A stretch of DNA of 64,000 bases. Origin: Auricularia sp. M13 (Eukaryota; Basidiomycota; Agaricomycetes; Auriculariales; Auriculariaceae). The notes under the pieces are model-generated. The model saw nothing but the letters and a program-made list of their open reading frames with translations. It made no database searches and was not told where the DNA came from. Every line of letters begins with the position of its first letter. Position 1 is the stretch's first letter. Positions 24,808 to 36,331 of this stretch are shown here, piece by piece. The translations under genes and the position numbers were made by a program. The DNA lies in contig CM073200.1 in NCBI GenBank assembly GCA_037042915.1, positions 62,001 through 126,000 on the forward strand, given 5' to 3'.

Positions 24808-27800
24808 ATGGCCACTAGATATCCCGAGCGTGTGCTCCAAGCCGCGTGCAGAACTCTTTCCAGGGAAGACCGTACGGTGCGTAGGCAATATGTGGCAATG
24901 GCGCGGGCTGAAACAATAGAGCGTCTACAGGGACTCCCCGAGGACTATCTCGAAGAATTGGCCGCATGGCTCGGCGCCCACCCCAGCGAAGACAACTTCC
25001 TTATTGACATGGGCGAGCACCGTATGTCGTCTCGCAGTCACCAGCCAGGAATGCACGGCGTTTATGGTGGCTTTGTAGCACCGGTCGTAACCTGCATGGA
25101 TTGTTTCGTCGACGTGCCGCTTATCCCGGTCCCGCCGCAAAGGATCGGATTGCACTCGTTTGAGGTCTGTCTTGCTATTCCGTACATGTGCACGCACCAA
25201 TCGCGCTACAGCGGCACACGAACACGCCAAACCACACGCTGAACGCGCAAGAGAGGACACCGCCCCAAGTGAGTTACATCTGCCGCTGCTCTGCCCCTCG
25301 CGCTCAATCAGGACACTTTCAGGGTAACCAAAACGCGTGGTACTCGTGGCTGAGCTGACGTTGTTATAAGACAAGGCAGAGGACATGGACGACGCCATGT
25401 CCTTTATTTCTGCGCGCTCCGGCGGCAGTCCCGCTCCCACGACGCCCGAGATGACATCTCAATCCACGGACGACAGCCAAGACAGCTTCATATTCAGCCA
25501 GGACCAACAGCCCTGGAACCGTGCGCCCAGCAGGAAACGACCTTCAAGCTCTCCCGAAGGGCTCGGACCTTTGCCTATAGATGACGAACCCGACTACAAG
25601 CGGGTCAAGTTCGATTCCCAGGACGATGAATTATTGGAGCTCGACGAGGACATTTCAATGCTCAACATCCCCGACGATTTTTGGGAACCAGTTGTGCCGT
25701 CCAGCAGGGTCGAAGATCGGCCTGCAGTACCACAAATCAAGAAGAGCCGGCCGTCGGCTGTCCTCGCAGCTCTCGACTCTGACCCCATATTTGGCATCAA
25801 GCCTGAGCTCGTCGACGACTACAAGCTTCCCGGGCCATCAACGCAGGCGCTTCCCCCCAAGAGGCAGGCGAAAGCGAACTCTGCCCTCATGGCTGCGCTT
25901 GATGCACAGTTTGGTGCCAAGCCAGAGCCAATGGACGCCTACCTGCCTCAGGCTTCTGTGGCTGGCCCGTCCAGGGCCGCAAAGAAAGAGCCAGTGCAGC
26001 CGTTTCCATTAGGACATCTGCGCAGACCAGGCGTTGCGGGTCCCTCGTCTCAGCCTTATCCGGATATGTTGCGCATAGCGAAGGGCGTCATCAATCCCAA
26101 ACCTGAAATGCTGCGTGCATTTCCACCACAACCTTCACCGTTCCCATTCCCAAACGGTGTCGCCCCGTTTCCCGCTCATGCTGCGTATGCTGGAATGCCG
26201 GGTATGCCCGGAGCTCTGCCCTTGCCCGTGTATCAACAGCCTCAGGTCGCCGCCGGTATGAACCTTCGGTCTGACGTTGGTTCTAGCACTGAGCTGTATC
26301 CTGTAGGTGCGGCCGACGTGCTTTATGGGCGTGAATTTCGCTTAAACCCGGACCATGGGCCAATTCTGCCCATCGACATGGCGGGTCCTGATCAGGCAGC
26401 TGCGTGCGTAGAAGCGCGATCATATTCCCATTCAACCATCATCTAACTTGTTCATCAGCCTGAATGACTTCTTCACTCAAGGTACCGAGGATCTTGCAGA
26501 AACGGCCACGGTACAAGATGCCCTCAGGAAACTCAAGCTCACTGAGTATGTCAATCTTGATTCGCACTCGTTGCCGCATGACTGAATGCTTTGGCCAGCA
26601 TCAACCATAAGCTCCCTGGTATGGACTTGACGCTCCTTCCCCACCAAGCCATCGGAGTTGCTTGGATGCATTCCTTGGAGATGGACGTCAAGAAGCGAGG
26701 CGGCATATTGGCGTACGTGTTTTTTATATACGTTTTGCCATTCTAAGCTCCAATGTATGCATGCAGTGATGACATGGGATTGGGCAAGGTATGCAACGGC
26801 CAGCAAACGATCTCGCAATCTGCTCACAACGGGGCCGTCAGACGGTTCAAATGATCGCGGCCATGTGTCTGAACCAGCCTCCTGAGATCCCGGACAAGGA
26901 CGACGACGAGGATTGGTCGGGGTCAACGCTCATTGTCGTGCCGGGAAGCCTTTTGGAACAGGTTAGTTGTTGTCATACCGCTCGCGTCCTCACCTCATCG
27001 CGTGCTTGCAGTGGCGCGCCGAGATTGAAAACAAGACGCTCCCTGATACATTTTCCGTGTTTGTCCATCACGGCGACAAGAAACTCAAGCGCACGAAGGA
27101 CGTCCGCAAGTACGATGTATGTCCCTACACTCTCCTGCTTCGCCCGCGGTACGTCTGACAGGTGTAGATCGTTATCACTACGTACGGAACCTTGAACTCC
27201 GAATTTGAGAAACTCGTTCGGGAGAAGGGCAAGAAGGCACACGACTACATCGACGATGAGACTCGCCGGACAGGCCCTCTCGCCAAGACGCGATGGTGGC
27301 GCGTCGTCCTGGACGAGGCGCAGTTTATTCGCAATCGGTACGGGTTTTCCGGTGTGGGCAACTTTGCGGTCTAATTCTTGCAGGCTGACGGTGGCGAGTA
27401 TCAACACGGCGTCCCTCGAAGCCCGTCATAGATGGTGCCTCACTGGTACTCCGGTCACCAATACATTGTGGGTGTACCCACAACCCACGGTGCTGCACTG
27501 ACACTCCTTTGCTGGTTGATAGGACCGACCTTTATGCTCTTATTCGATTCGCAAAGCTGCGCCCATGGAACTCCTTCGAAGAGTTCAATTTGTACATTGT
27601 ATGGACCTGCCCGCATCGGACCGTATACTCGCAGACTGATGATTCGGTGGCAGGGCAAAGTCCAAGTCCGGGATCCCGACACCGCGAGCCACAGAGCGCA
27701 AGTCATTCTGAAGCCCATCCTACTGCGGCGTAACAAGAACTCGAAGGTCGACGGCAAGCCCATCTTGGAGCTTGGTAAGACGCCGATAACGTGCATCTCG

Positions 27801-29976
27801 TGCAGACCTAAACCGTGTCGCATGTAGGACCGAAGACGATCACTATTCACAAGCTCGAGTTTTCGCCGAGGGAGCGCGAAGTGAGTTTAATGTTTATGCA
27901 CCCGAGCAATCCTGACCTGGATGCTGCATGTAGATCTACGATGCACTGGAGAAGCGCCAACAGGACAAGCTGAATCGTATCTTGGACCGTGGTCGCCTAG
28001 CGAAGGAATACCATTTTATCCTGGTTATGATTCTTCGCCTAAGGCAAGCCGCAAACCACAGCCAGCTCATCAGCGTATGTCTCCATCGCCGGAGGACGAG
28101 CTGATGGTTGCTAATGTTTTTGCAGTATGCCGCCGATGAATTTGCGCTCGATGCACGCAGGGCGGCTGACGATCAAGAGAGCGATGACCCCGAAGAGGAG
28201 TTCGAGCGTGCTACGAGACTCCTTGGTGCCGAAGTTGCCAACCAGGTCTGTCAGTCATTATAGACCTCCCGCAGACGTCTTACATTTCATGTCATAGTTC
28301 AAAGAGAAGTATGGAAATTCGCAAATGGTGTCAAGCATAAATCCTGAGGTTTTGTTTCAGGTTTCTCGTGCGGGCCCAGAATGAATTGGCGCCCAAGGGC
28401 GAAGAAGAAGTCGACGACATTGAGTGCCACATTTGCTTGGAGCCCTTTGCTGGCAATGCAAGGATCACCAAATGCGGCCATGAATTCTGTGCCGACGTAA
28501 GCGTCGCGATTGCTCGCTCTACGTTCTCCTTTAATCCTTCATTAGTGCATCAACGATGTCTTCGAGACCGCGCCCGTACGGGCCGCAGGAGTGGACATGT
28601 CAGTTCCGCCGTATAACAAGGCTCGTACTGATGCTCGCCGAACAGTGACGCCGAGGCCGAACAGGCAGATGCCGCTGGACAACGTCCCTGCCCTCTATGC
28701 CGCACGACGCTCAAGCGCGAGATGGTCTTCAACACCATCGCATTTGAACCCTCTCCGGAGGAAATGGCAAAACTCCAGGCGAAGGACGAGGTAAGTCCTT
28801 CACAAGGTCCTCTGACCTGTTTTTGCTGACTACAAAACAGGAACCCTCGGACGAGGAGGAAGCCGAGTTCCTGAAAATCAATGCAAAGCGCGATGTCAAA
28901 GGGAAGGGCAAGGCGAAAGCGAACCTTGTCAACGGCATCGACATCGCCGCGCTCGACGAAGGGAGGAACTTCCGTCCCAGCACGAAGATGATCAAGATGG
29001 TCCAGCTGCTCAAGGAGTACAAGGAGAACGCGGTAGATGGCCGCGTGGAGAAGACCATCTTGTACTCGCAGTGTGAGTCTTCCCGCTTCTCGAGTGGTTG
29101 TTCAGCTTGCTAACCTCGCGCCATAGGGACGTCCATGATTGACTGTGTGTGGCCAGCCTTCATGGGAGCGGCGCGCTGATACATTATTCAGTGGTTGAGA
29201 TACTCCTGCGTCGCGAGGGTCTTAAGAGCATTCGCTACGACGGCAAAATGACTCGGGGTGCTCGGGACAAGTCAGGCCGCTTGGTATTCAGTCATGGATT
29301 GTAGCGCTCATACGTTCCTTAGAGCAATTGCTACGTTCAAGAGTCGTTCGGGACCCGACATCCTGATTATCAGGTCAGCCCCTTCGTGGTGTCGCAACCT
29401 ACATACTCATTTCCTTACAGCCTCAAGTGCGGAGGTGTTGGGTAGGGGATTCCTTGTAGAAACGCCGACCAGAGTCTGATCTGAATATTGCAGACTGAAC
29501 TTGACGGAGGCCAGCCGTGTCATCTCGTACGTTCATGCACCCCTTGCGCTGGTGATCATCTCTCATCTCACTTTCCTAGACTCGACCTTGCCTGGAACTC
29601 GGCAACAGAAAACCAAGCCTTCGACCGTGTGCATCGCAGTACGTCCAGTTCTCTCGCATAAGGCCAAAACTGACCGACACATGTGACTTTGCAGTGGGCC
29701 AGCAGCGCCCAGTTTTCGTGGAACGGCTTGTCGTCAAAGACACCATCGAGGACCGGATCCTCACGCTCCAGGAAAAGAAGCAGGGTATGTCTCAATCTCT
29801 TGTTTCGAGTTTAACACCGACGCTGCGTTGCAGGCCTTTCTGACGCCGCTCTCGGAGAGGGCGGTGGTCGCAAGCTTCCCAAGATGAATGCCCGAGAGCT
29901 CAAGCAGGCAAGTTTCACCGATGACGTTTCGAATGCGCGTACTCATCCGTTGCTTTAGCTCTTCGGCATGCGTTAA
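24808..29976 (+). CDS. SNF2 family ATPase with embedded RING finger (Rad5/Rad16/Uls1 class)
   Basis: DNA translocase with a RING ubiquitin-ligase insert. Twenty-nine exons: 24808..25021, 25212..25268, 25371..26403, 26459..26545, 26599..26712, 26767..26788, 26842..26961, 27012..27116, 27168..27337, 27384..27467, 27523..27598, 27654..27774, 27828..27880, 27934..28074, 28126..28245, 28298..28308, 28361..28496, 28546..28598, 28646..28790, 28841..29072, 29127..29144, 29192..29270, 29323..29373, 29421..29441, 29494..29526, 29580..29638, 29695..29784, 29834..29907 and 29959..29976, giving 1178 aa. Motif I is ADDMGLGKT, motif II DEAQ, motif III LTGTPV, and the RING runs CHICLEPF..CGHEFC..CPLC. Motifs V/VI are GGVGLNLTEASRV and DRVHRMGQQRP. 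No HIRAN domain is seen, so Rad16 or Uls1/Rrp1 fits better than Rad5. The first 500 residues are disordered. The last intron has a GC donor (29908). Exons 1-2 are less certain; translation could instead start at 25385. Confidence 0.9.
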
Positions 29977-30335
29977 GAAGCCGGCGGCCACATTCTGTGC
30001 AGTGCTCTGCGTTTTTATACCCTTCTGTAGCCAGTAGTATCGTAGTTCTTACCATTCGTCTTCATGATCACTTCTTCGTATCGTTACACACGCCCTACTT
30101 TCGACACAGTGGTAATCGGCATACCCTATGTACAGACTACTTTTCCAATATCATAGCGTCGTCGTTTACTCAGGTCAGTTTGGACGGACGTCGTCGGGAG
30201 GGTTTCTTTTCGACGACTTATCACTCCACGGAGCGTCGGGAAAACGAGATCTACTCAATTCGCAGTGTCAGTTACATGCCGGTGACCCTCGAGCTCAACA
30301 CGATTGGTATGTAACTAGGGTTAGTAATGGTGGCT
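29977..30335. other. Convergent intergenic spacer
   Basis: 359 bp between the stop codons of the SNF2 gene (plus) and the secreted His-rich gene (minus). Expected to hold both 3' ends; nothing else is seen. Confidence 0.5.
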
Positions 30336-33205
30336 CTAGATCGTCTCGATACTGGCGTCGTCGCCTTCAAACTCAGGCCACTGCTCTGGCTCGCCGTCTT
30401 CCGTCGCGAGAGTGTCCTCATCACGCACAAACCTCAGGCGATACGGCGCGGGCCAATCCTCCGCAGCAGCCGGCGTTGACGTGCCTGTTGAGCTTGGCAT
30501 AGCGGCGGGTGTAGCAGTTCCGGTTGCAGAATGCAGAATTTTGGAGACCGTCTGCGTGGCCTTGGCCGGGGTGCTGTCCATCTTGCTTTCAACCTCGGCG
30601 TCTTCGTCGTCTTCGTCGTCTTCGTCGTCGCAGTCAGGCAAATCGTCGTCCTCTTCAGCGTCGGCGGGCTTTGCGGTCACAGCAGCGGGGATACCGTCAA
30701 TCTCGTGCTTCGCCGTGGCCATGGCGGCTGGCACGGCGGATTCGGTCGCAGTCGCCGTAGCACTTGTCGTCGTGGTCGACTCGGTCGCAGTCGTTGACTC
30801 GTCAAGCGCATGCTTCGCCGTGGCCATGGCTGGGACTGCCGATTCAGTCATAGTCGCCGTGGCGCTCATGGTCGAAGTTGACTCGGTTGCAGTCGTGGAC
30901 TCGGAAGGCGAGGCGTCCGCGGGCTTGATGTTGTCCACAACGGGGCGGAAGCTGAGGTAGATGTCCTTGTCGTTAGATGCCATCGCAGGCCCAGTTTCGG
31001 TGGGGGCAGCGGCTGTCGTCGACGTCGAGGACGTCACTTCCACGGTCTTGGTTGGCTCAATAAGCTCGTCCCTGGCGCCGGTCTCGGCGACTGGAACAGA
31101 AGACGTGACCGACGTAGTAGACGTGACAGTGGTGATATCAGACATGAGCGGGGGCTCCTCGTCTTCCGCAGTGCCGGGCTCCTCGGTCGTCGCTGCGTCT
31201 GGTGCGGAACTGGTCGATGACATTGACTCTGACGACGACAAGGTCTCCTCATCTTCCATGGTGACGCTGGGGCTCGTCGAAGTGCGGGATGAGGTGGCGT
31301 CCTTGGTGCTCGATGCCGGAGGCGGAAGGGCGACGTTCTCAGCGAAGCTGTCCTGGGCAAAGAATCTGCCAGGAGCGGGAACATCGCGCTTGACCGCATC
31401 AGGGGCAGAATCGCCGCCACCACCACCACCCATCGGCGCGACGAAAGAGGTGACTGGATCGTAAGAAAAGCTCTGCGAGAAGTCGGTGGAGTTGTCGCTC
31501 GCGCACGGCGAGAGCATGAGAGGCGATACTTCTTGCTGACTGTACGACGCGCAGAGGCAGCACATGTTCGCATTTTGTGCGTCAAACATCTTGACTACGA
31601 ACTTGACGGTCATGAGGCCAGTGCTTTCGTCGGTGGGTGCAGGGCCCACTCGGACGAGCTGGACGGTGGCACGTGTGAGATTCGCCGATCCGTCCATCAT
31701 GAAAGGCGACGCAGGAGCAGGTTCAGCGGCTAGCACGAGGTTGGCGAGCGGAGATGGCTTCGTAGATTCGGTGGAGGGTGTCTGCAACGTCCCAGTTAGC
31801 ACCCAAGAAATACTGTATCACCGACTGCTAAGACGTACGACAAGTTGAAGATAGCCTGGTACAGCGGAGGAAAGCTCGGGGCAGCCATCGCTTGGTGGAA
31901 CGTCGCCGCCATCACGCTTGCTATTCTTCTTGCCGCCTTTCTGTGCAGGCACCGCATTCTGCTTGGCCCCGACGTATTTGAATGGTCCACTGTCCTTTGC
32001 CTCGAACTGCACGGAGTTAGCTGCGCCCCAAATGACTCCCAATGCACATGCACTCACCAAAGGCGCAAATTCGAGGAGTTTACGACGGTGGTTGTGCTCG
32101 TGAATGTTCCCTCCGTCATCGCGGTCTGAACGATGCTCATCATGGTCGTGAGCATGGGTGTGTTCGCCGCGGCGCTTCACGTCGACGTCAATGTCAAGAA
32201 GGTCTTCCGGGTAGTAATACGTGGTGCCGTCGTCGCGCTTCTTGAGGTTCAGGTCAACGTCCACGAGAGGGTCGGTACCATCATAGCCGTAGGTCGAATC
32301 TGGCAAATCGTATTCAGAGTTATCGCCCAACTGCGAGCTGCCAATATCGACGTCGATAATACGCTTCGAGTGATCATGCTGCAAAGAGTGAGACGAGGAT
32401 CGGCGAAGGTAAAAGCAAAGGCTCACGCCGTGATCTCTCTCAGAGCCGTGACGGTGAGAACGGTCGTGGTCGTGATGGCGCTCAGAGTCATGAGAATGCT
32501 GCAAGAAGAAATTAGGACGGTTTGCATAGACTTCAGGATGGCAGCGTACATCGTGGTCTCGGGAATACACTGTGATGAGACGTCTTGAGTGGTCGTGCTG
32601 TCATCGATGTGAGATACGAGGGAAAGACAGGGAGCATCGAGGTAAGCTCACATCGTGATCGTGGCCAGAGCCGTCAGAATGCGAGTGATCATGGTCATGG
32701 TGCCGGTCGTGGTCATGCTGAAAAGAGGTGTCAAGCACTTCAGGGTAAGAGCCGCGAAACATACGTCGTGGTCGTGATCACGGCGTTCGACGCTGGACGG
32801 CGGATCGACGAGTGCGGCGTCCGCGTCATCGTCGCTGCCCCAGTCGAGGATGCGACGCTTGTGCGACTTCCTCTCGCGGTGAGACTTGCCCTTGTGCGAC
32901 TTCTTCTTCGAGGACGAATGGCGCTCATCGCGATGGTGCTTCCCTTCGACGTGGGCGGCGTCGCTGTCCGTCTTCTTGGCCGCATGCTTGGACGGCCTGG
33001 CAGCCTTGAACTTGGCTGACTTCGTCCGAACCAGGGCCTTCGGAGGCAGCGGGAGCGTCATTGGCTTTTTGACCCCGGACGAGGAAGAGGAGGGAGCAGG
33101 CGCGCGCGCCGCAAGCGGCGAGGACGTCGGATCGACCGGTGCGGACACGGCGCCCTGGGCTGAGAGCAGCGCGGCGAGAACGAAGGTGACCGGGACGAAA
33201 ACCAT
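30336..33205 (-). CDS. Predicted secreted Ser/Thr-rich protein with histidine-aspartate-rich exons
   Basis: No family recognised. Six exons (low to high): 30336..31781, 31839..32378, 32427..32498, 32550..32597, 32652..32717 and 32765..33205, giving 870 aa. The start at 33205 opens a clear signal peptide (MVFVPVTFVLAALLSAQG, cleavage near VSAP). Then come a Pro/Ser region, a Lys/His-rich basic region and four junctions of His-Asp clusters encoded by phase-0 exons. After that a D/E-rich segment (DLPDSTYGYDGTDPLVDVDL), a hydrophobic stretch near residue 300, Gly/Ser/Thr-rich mucin-like sequence and an acidic tail follow. A Cys cluster (MCCLCASY) sits around residue 460. All introns are phase 0. 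Metal binding at the cell surface or in the secretory path is plausible from composition only. An in-frame ATG at 33244 would hide the signal peptide behind 13 residues, so 33205 is preferred. Confidence 0.75.
30696..30905 (-). repeat. Two imperfect 34-36 residue repeats in the secreted protein
   Basis: Two adjacent coding units both start ESTTATEST and end near MATAKH followed by a two-residue linker. They are Thr/Ser/Ala-rich and probably O-glycosylated stalk sequence. Confidence 0.65.
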
Positions 33206-33835
33206 AGTCTGAATAGAGGGGTCAGGGGATTCCACGACGCGCATGCGGGGAGACGCACATGAGAGGCTGGAGTGATTAGAGCTGGCTGAGAAAGTACAGT
33301 AGAGTAGAGTAGAACCGGCTACGCGTGCAAAAAGGATTCAGCAACCAGTGCCGAGTGTGGAGAGCTTTGGGGAGAGGGAGGGTGGGGAAATCGGCCTCGT
33401 GCGGCGCGCGTGAGGCTTTTGAGGGGTGTCGACGTCGGGGTCTCAAAATCGTGCAATTCCGCGGCGCGGAATTATAGAAGTCGCTGTCGGATTTGGCAGT
33501 CGCATGGCCAAATATGGGAACGAGGACAGGGGTAGCGTGGGAATCAGCGGAGATAGGGGCAATGGGCACGGTCGCGCCTCCCTGTACCGCGCACGTATGC
33601 GTACTGCGCGCCTTGGGTCTTCTCGTGCTGGTGTAGTAGTCTGTGAGAGCAATTGCTTAATAACGATGTCAATGATGAGAGAGAAAATACGAGCGATAAT
33701 AACGCACCTTCATGACTTTTATGCGTGTATGCGGGGCTATCGACCGGTATATTGTTAAATTGGCGGCGTCGAGCTGAACGCACTGGCAAGCGCTGGTCGG
33801 CCACCGGCGGCCGCTGGCTCTGTAAGCTGTCTGTC
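33206..33835. other. 630-bp divergent intergenic region
   Basis: Shared upstream region of the secreted protein (minus) and the thioesterase (plus). It contains a GTAGA direct repeat near 33300 and GC-rich stretches; no TATA box close to either start was convincing. Confidence 0.4.
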
Positions 33836-34673
33836 ATGTCTTTGGCTCCCAGGTTTAACAGGGCGTTCCTGCTAACAAGAGGCCTGCGCACGTCTCGCAC
33901 ACTACAGACGACGCATGCTGCGCGACCGGCGCACGAAGAAGCGCGTGAATACTTAGCCAGTCGCGGGTTCGACGTCGGCGACTCCTTGCACGAGCAGCCC
34001 GTCGTCTGGGGCGACCTCGACTCCTTCAGGTGCGCCTAGCACAATGCTCCAGCCACAATGCTATCTGAACACAATTCAGGCATGTGAACAACGTGCGCTA
34101 CGGTGAGTAGCCAAGGCCCAGATGGCATGGAACCAGCCTCGACGCCCTGCAGTCAGGTTCCTCGAGTCTGTGAGTTCCGGCGTACAACAGCGTCGAAGCC
34201 AACCCTGACGAATGCAGGGCCGTATCAGATGGATGTCGTCCATTGGACACGAAGCGGGTGGCGCAGAACGAGCGCAGGCAATGCTGGCAGGGAAAGGCGT
34301 CTCCCTCATTCTCAAGAGCATCGATGTCCAGTTTAGAGTGCGCCTTGCCGTCCGCGGAGGATCTGCCCCCGTGCTAATCCTGTCTGTACAGAGGCCAGTG
34401 ACTTATCCGGACACGGTGAGCAGAGAGGGAGGAGACGTGGAGATGTTGCGTAGGCTGACCGCAGTGGAACTGCAGCTGCTCGTGGCCCACAAGGCTCACA
34501 ATCTGAAACCGACACAACTCAACCTGGCCGCTGTTTGTTACAGCTATGCCCAGCGACGCATTGTGACCGAGTCTGACTGCGTCTGCGTCTGGTACGACTA
34601 CGATACGCTCGCCAAGTCTGAAATCCCTCCCGACCTGGACCAAGTCGTACGAAGGCGGGCCGCTGAGCACTGA
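33836..34673 (+). CDS. Hotdog-fold acyl-CoA thioesterase-like protein, probably mitochondrial
   Basis: Thioesterase-like hotdog superfamily member. Six exons: 33836..34029, 34080..34102, 34153..34169, 34218..34337, 34392..34415 and 34476..34673, giving 191 aa. The signature WGDLDSFRHVNNVRYVRFLES matches the conserved 4HBT-type core with Asp and His in the catalytic segment. It is followed by RRPVTYPDTL and a C-terminal strand region ending WYDYDTLAKSEIP. The N-terminus MSLAPRFNRAFLLTRGLRTSRTL is basic and Ser/Leu-rich, consistent with a mitochondrial presequence. Three internal exons are only 17-24 nt; each preserves frame and conserved residues. Converges on the RIM2-like carrier with 151 bp between stops. 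Confidence 0.82.
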
Positions 34674-34824
34674 ACTGAGCCGTGGATTGTGCAATGGATG
34701 AGTGCGGTAGAGTACAAATACAAACAAGTGTTAATGCATAACGTATAACTAGAGTGGGGTATGCTAGTGAAGCAAAACAGCACAGCGACGAATCTAGATG
34801 TATGACAGACCGATGGCAAGACGT

Positions 34825-36066
34825 CTATGCGTTGTACCGCAGCACGCCCTCGTAGATGCTGTACATGACTGCAGCATTGGGCACGACGCGCATGAGGTGG
34901 GCCGAAAGCCCGCCGTACAGCGCTTTTACACCTTCCTCAGCCGCGACGAGACGTAATGTCTGTAGCAGGCCGCTGTATTTTACTACGCCGCTAGGTCCCA
35001 CGGGTTGCCGTAACCTCGTGCGGATGACCTGCAAGCCATGATCCGTGAGCAAATGTCGAGCACGCAGCCGCAAAAGACGCGCACCTCGTGCGGGTAGGTG
35101 ATCAGGCTCGCGACGCACTTGGCCGTGCCCGCGCTTCCGAGCATGCCCATCCACTCAGCAGCGGGCCCCTGGCCCTCGGTGCGCGCGGTGATGCCCTTGA
35201 GGCGTTCATAGAGCACCCACTGTATTGTGCCCTCCGCGACGCCCAGATAGCTCGCGCTGAGGCCTTTGTACATGCCGCGCACGCCTTCATGTCGCAGAAT
35301 CTGGAGCACGCAGTCCAGCGCATTGCGGTATTGCACCGACTGCTGGCGCGAGGCCGAGAGCTGCATGCGGGTCTTGACGACCCAAATGGGGTTCGTGCAC
35401 GACGCCGTCACGATGCCCGCGGTGGCTGCTGCGCTGAGGTGCACGAGGGTGGATTCTTGGCCATCGTTGAACCGCTCAGCGATGATTTGCTTGCCGTTCC
35501 CGTAGGTGAAGAAGTTGATAGACCGTGCGGGTATAACGCCGACGAGTGTGGGCCCGAGGCCCTTGAAGAGCGCGAGCGGGCTTTCCTGTACGTATATGTT
35601 ACTGAAATCGGCCAGTCAGTGGCCTGCACGGGGCCCAGCGCGCCAAAAGAAGCATAGAGCCAACGCACCGTATTATGTGGGCCGTCTCGACGAAGCTGTA
35701 CAGCAGCCCGCCGCTCCGTTTCGCGACGAGGCCGCCGGCGCCGTTGGCGGAGACTGAGACGTCGACGGTGTGGGCGAACATGGACGACTGCAGCCTCGTC
35801 TTGACGACGTCGAACGGCGAGGTCACTATCGCGCCGCACATCCCGCCGAGTCTGCATTGGCCCAGGCGGATCGAAGCGGGGAGCCGGGAGGACAGAACGT
35901 AAGGGTGCGCGAAAAAAAGGGCGAGCGGGAATTAGTAAGGCCGTCATCAGCCGCCAGCGAGCAGCGCGCACCCTCCAGCGACGAAATGCTGCCAGGACTT
36001 GGCGGGCAGCCACGCGAGCTCGGGCTGCGCAGACGCGGACGCAGGGGCGGGCGCGGGCGCGGTCAT
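34825..36066 (-). CDS. RIM2: Mitochondrial carrier, Rim2-type pyrimidine nucleotide transporter
   Basis: Inner-membrane SLC25 carrier; the closest type by motif is Rim2/SLC25A33-36, which exchanges pyrimidine nucleotides. Exons (low to high): 34825..35028, 35085..35601, 35669..35851 and 35972..36066, giving 332 aa. Three carrier repeats are visible: SPFDVVKTRLQ, TNPIWVVKTRMQL and the last repeat with a TYPHEVIRTRLRQP motif. Rim2-like features are LFKGLGPTLVGVIPARSINFFTYG and the WVVKTRMQL segment. The N-terminus is Ala/Pro-rich with AWLPAKSWQHFVAGG starting helix 1. It is divergent from the MFS gene with 265 bp between starts. Confidence 0.9.
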
Positions 36067-36331
36067 TTTTCGGCGGCGAGCACGGGTGGCGCAAAGCAAG
36101 CGCAAATTTTGGAGTCTTGGACGGCCGAAAGAAGACCGGACAACTGGCGCAAATACTGTTCGCAGGCCTGGATAGCCGCCGGCCTATCAGCTTTTCCTTC
36201 CGCAGAGTCATTGGGCACGAGTTACTCCCAGCCCCGGCCCGGAGTAAGGAGATGCGAGTATATATTCCAGAATCCCATATGCCCTGCAAATGCCCCAGCT
36301 GCAGTCCCACAGCGCACTCGTCCTGACATAG
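36067..36331. promoter_or_regulatory. Bidirectional promoter region, carrier and MFS gene, with TATA box
   Basis: 265 bp separates the two starts. TATATATT at 36259..36266 lies 66 bp upstream of the MFS ATG. No equivalent box is clear for the carrier direction. Confidence 0.45.

Noticed and set aside
25269-25360. Alternative short gene ending near 25352 (about 100 aa) in place of SNF2 exons 1-2
   Set aside because: Using the natural phase of exon 1 the short model hits a stop immediately; joining to 25371 gives an open frame into the SNF2 protein.
30961-31464. Val/Ser-rich plus-strand open frame
   Set aside because: Antisense shadow of the Thr/Ser-rich secreted protein.
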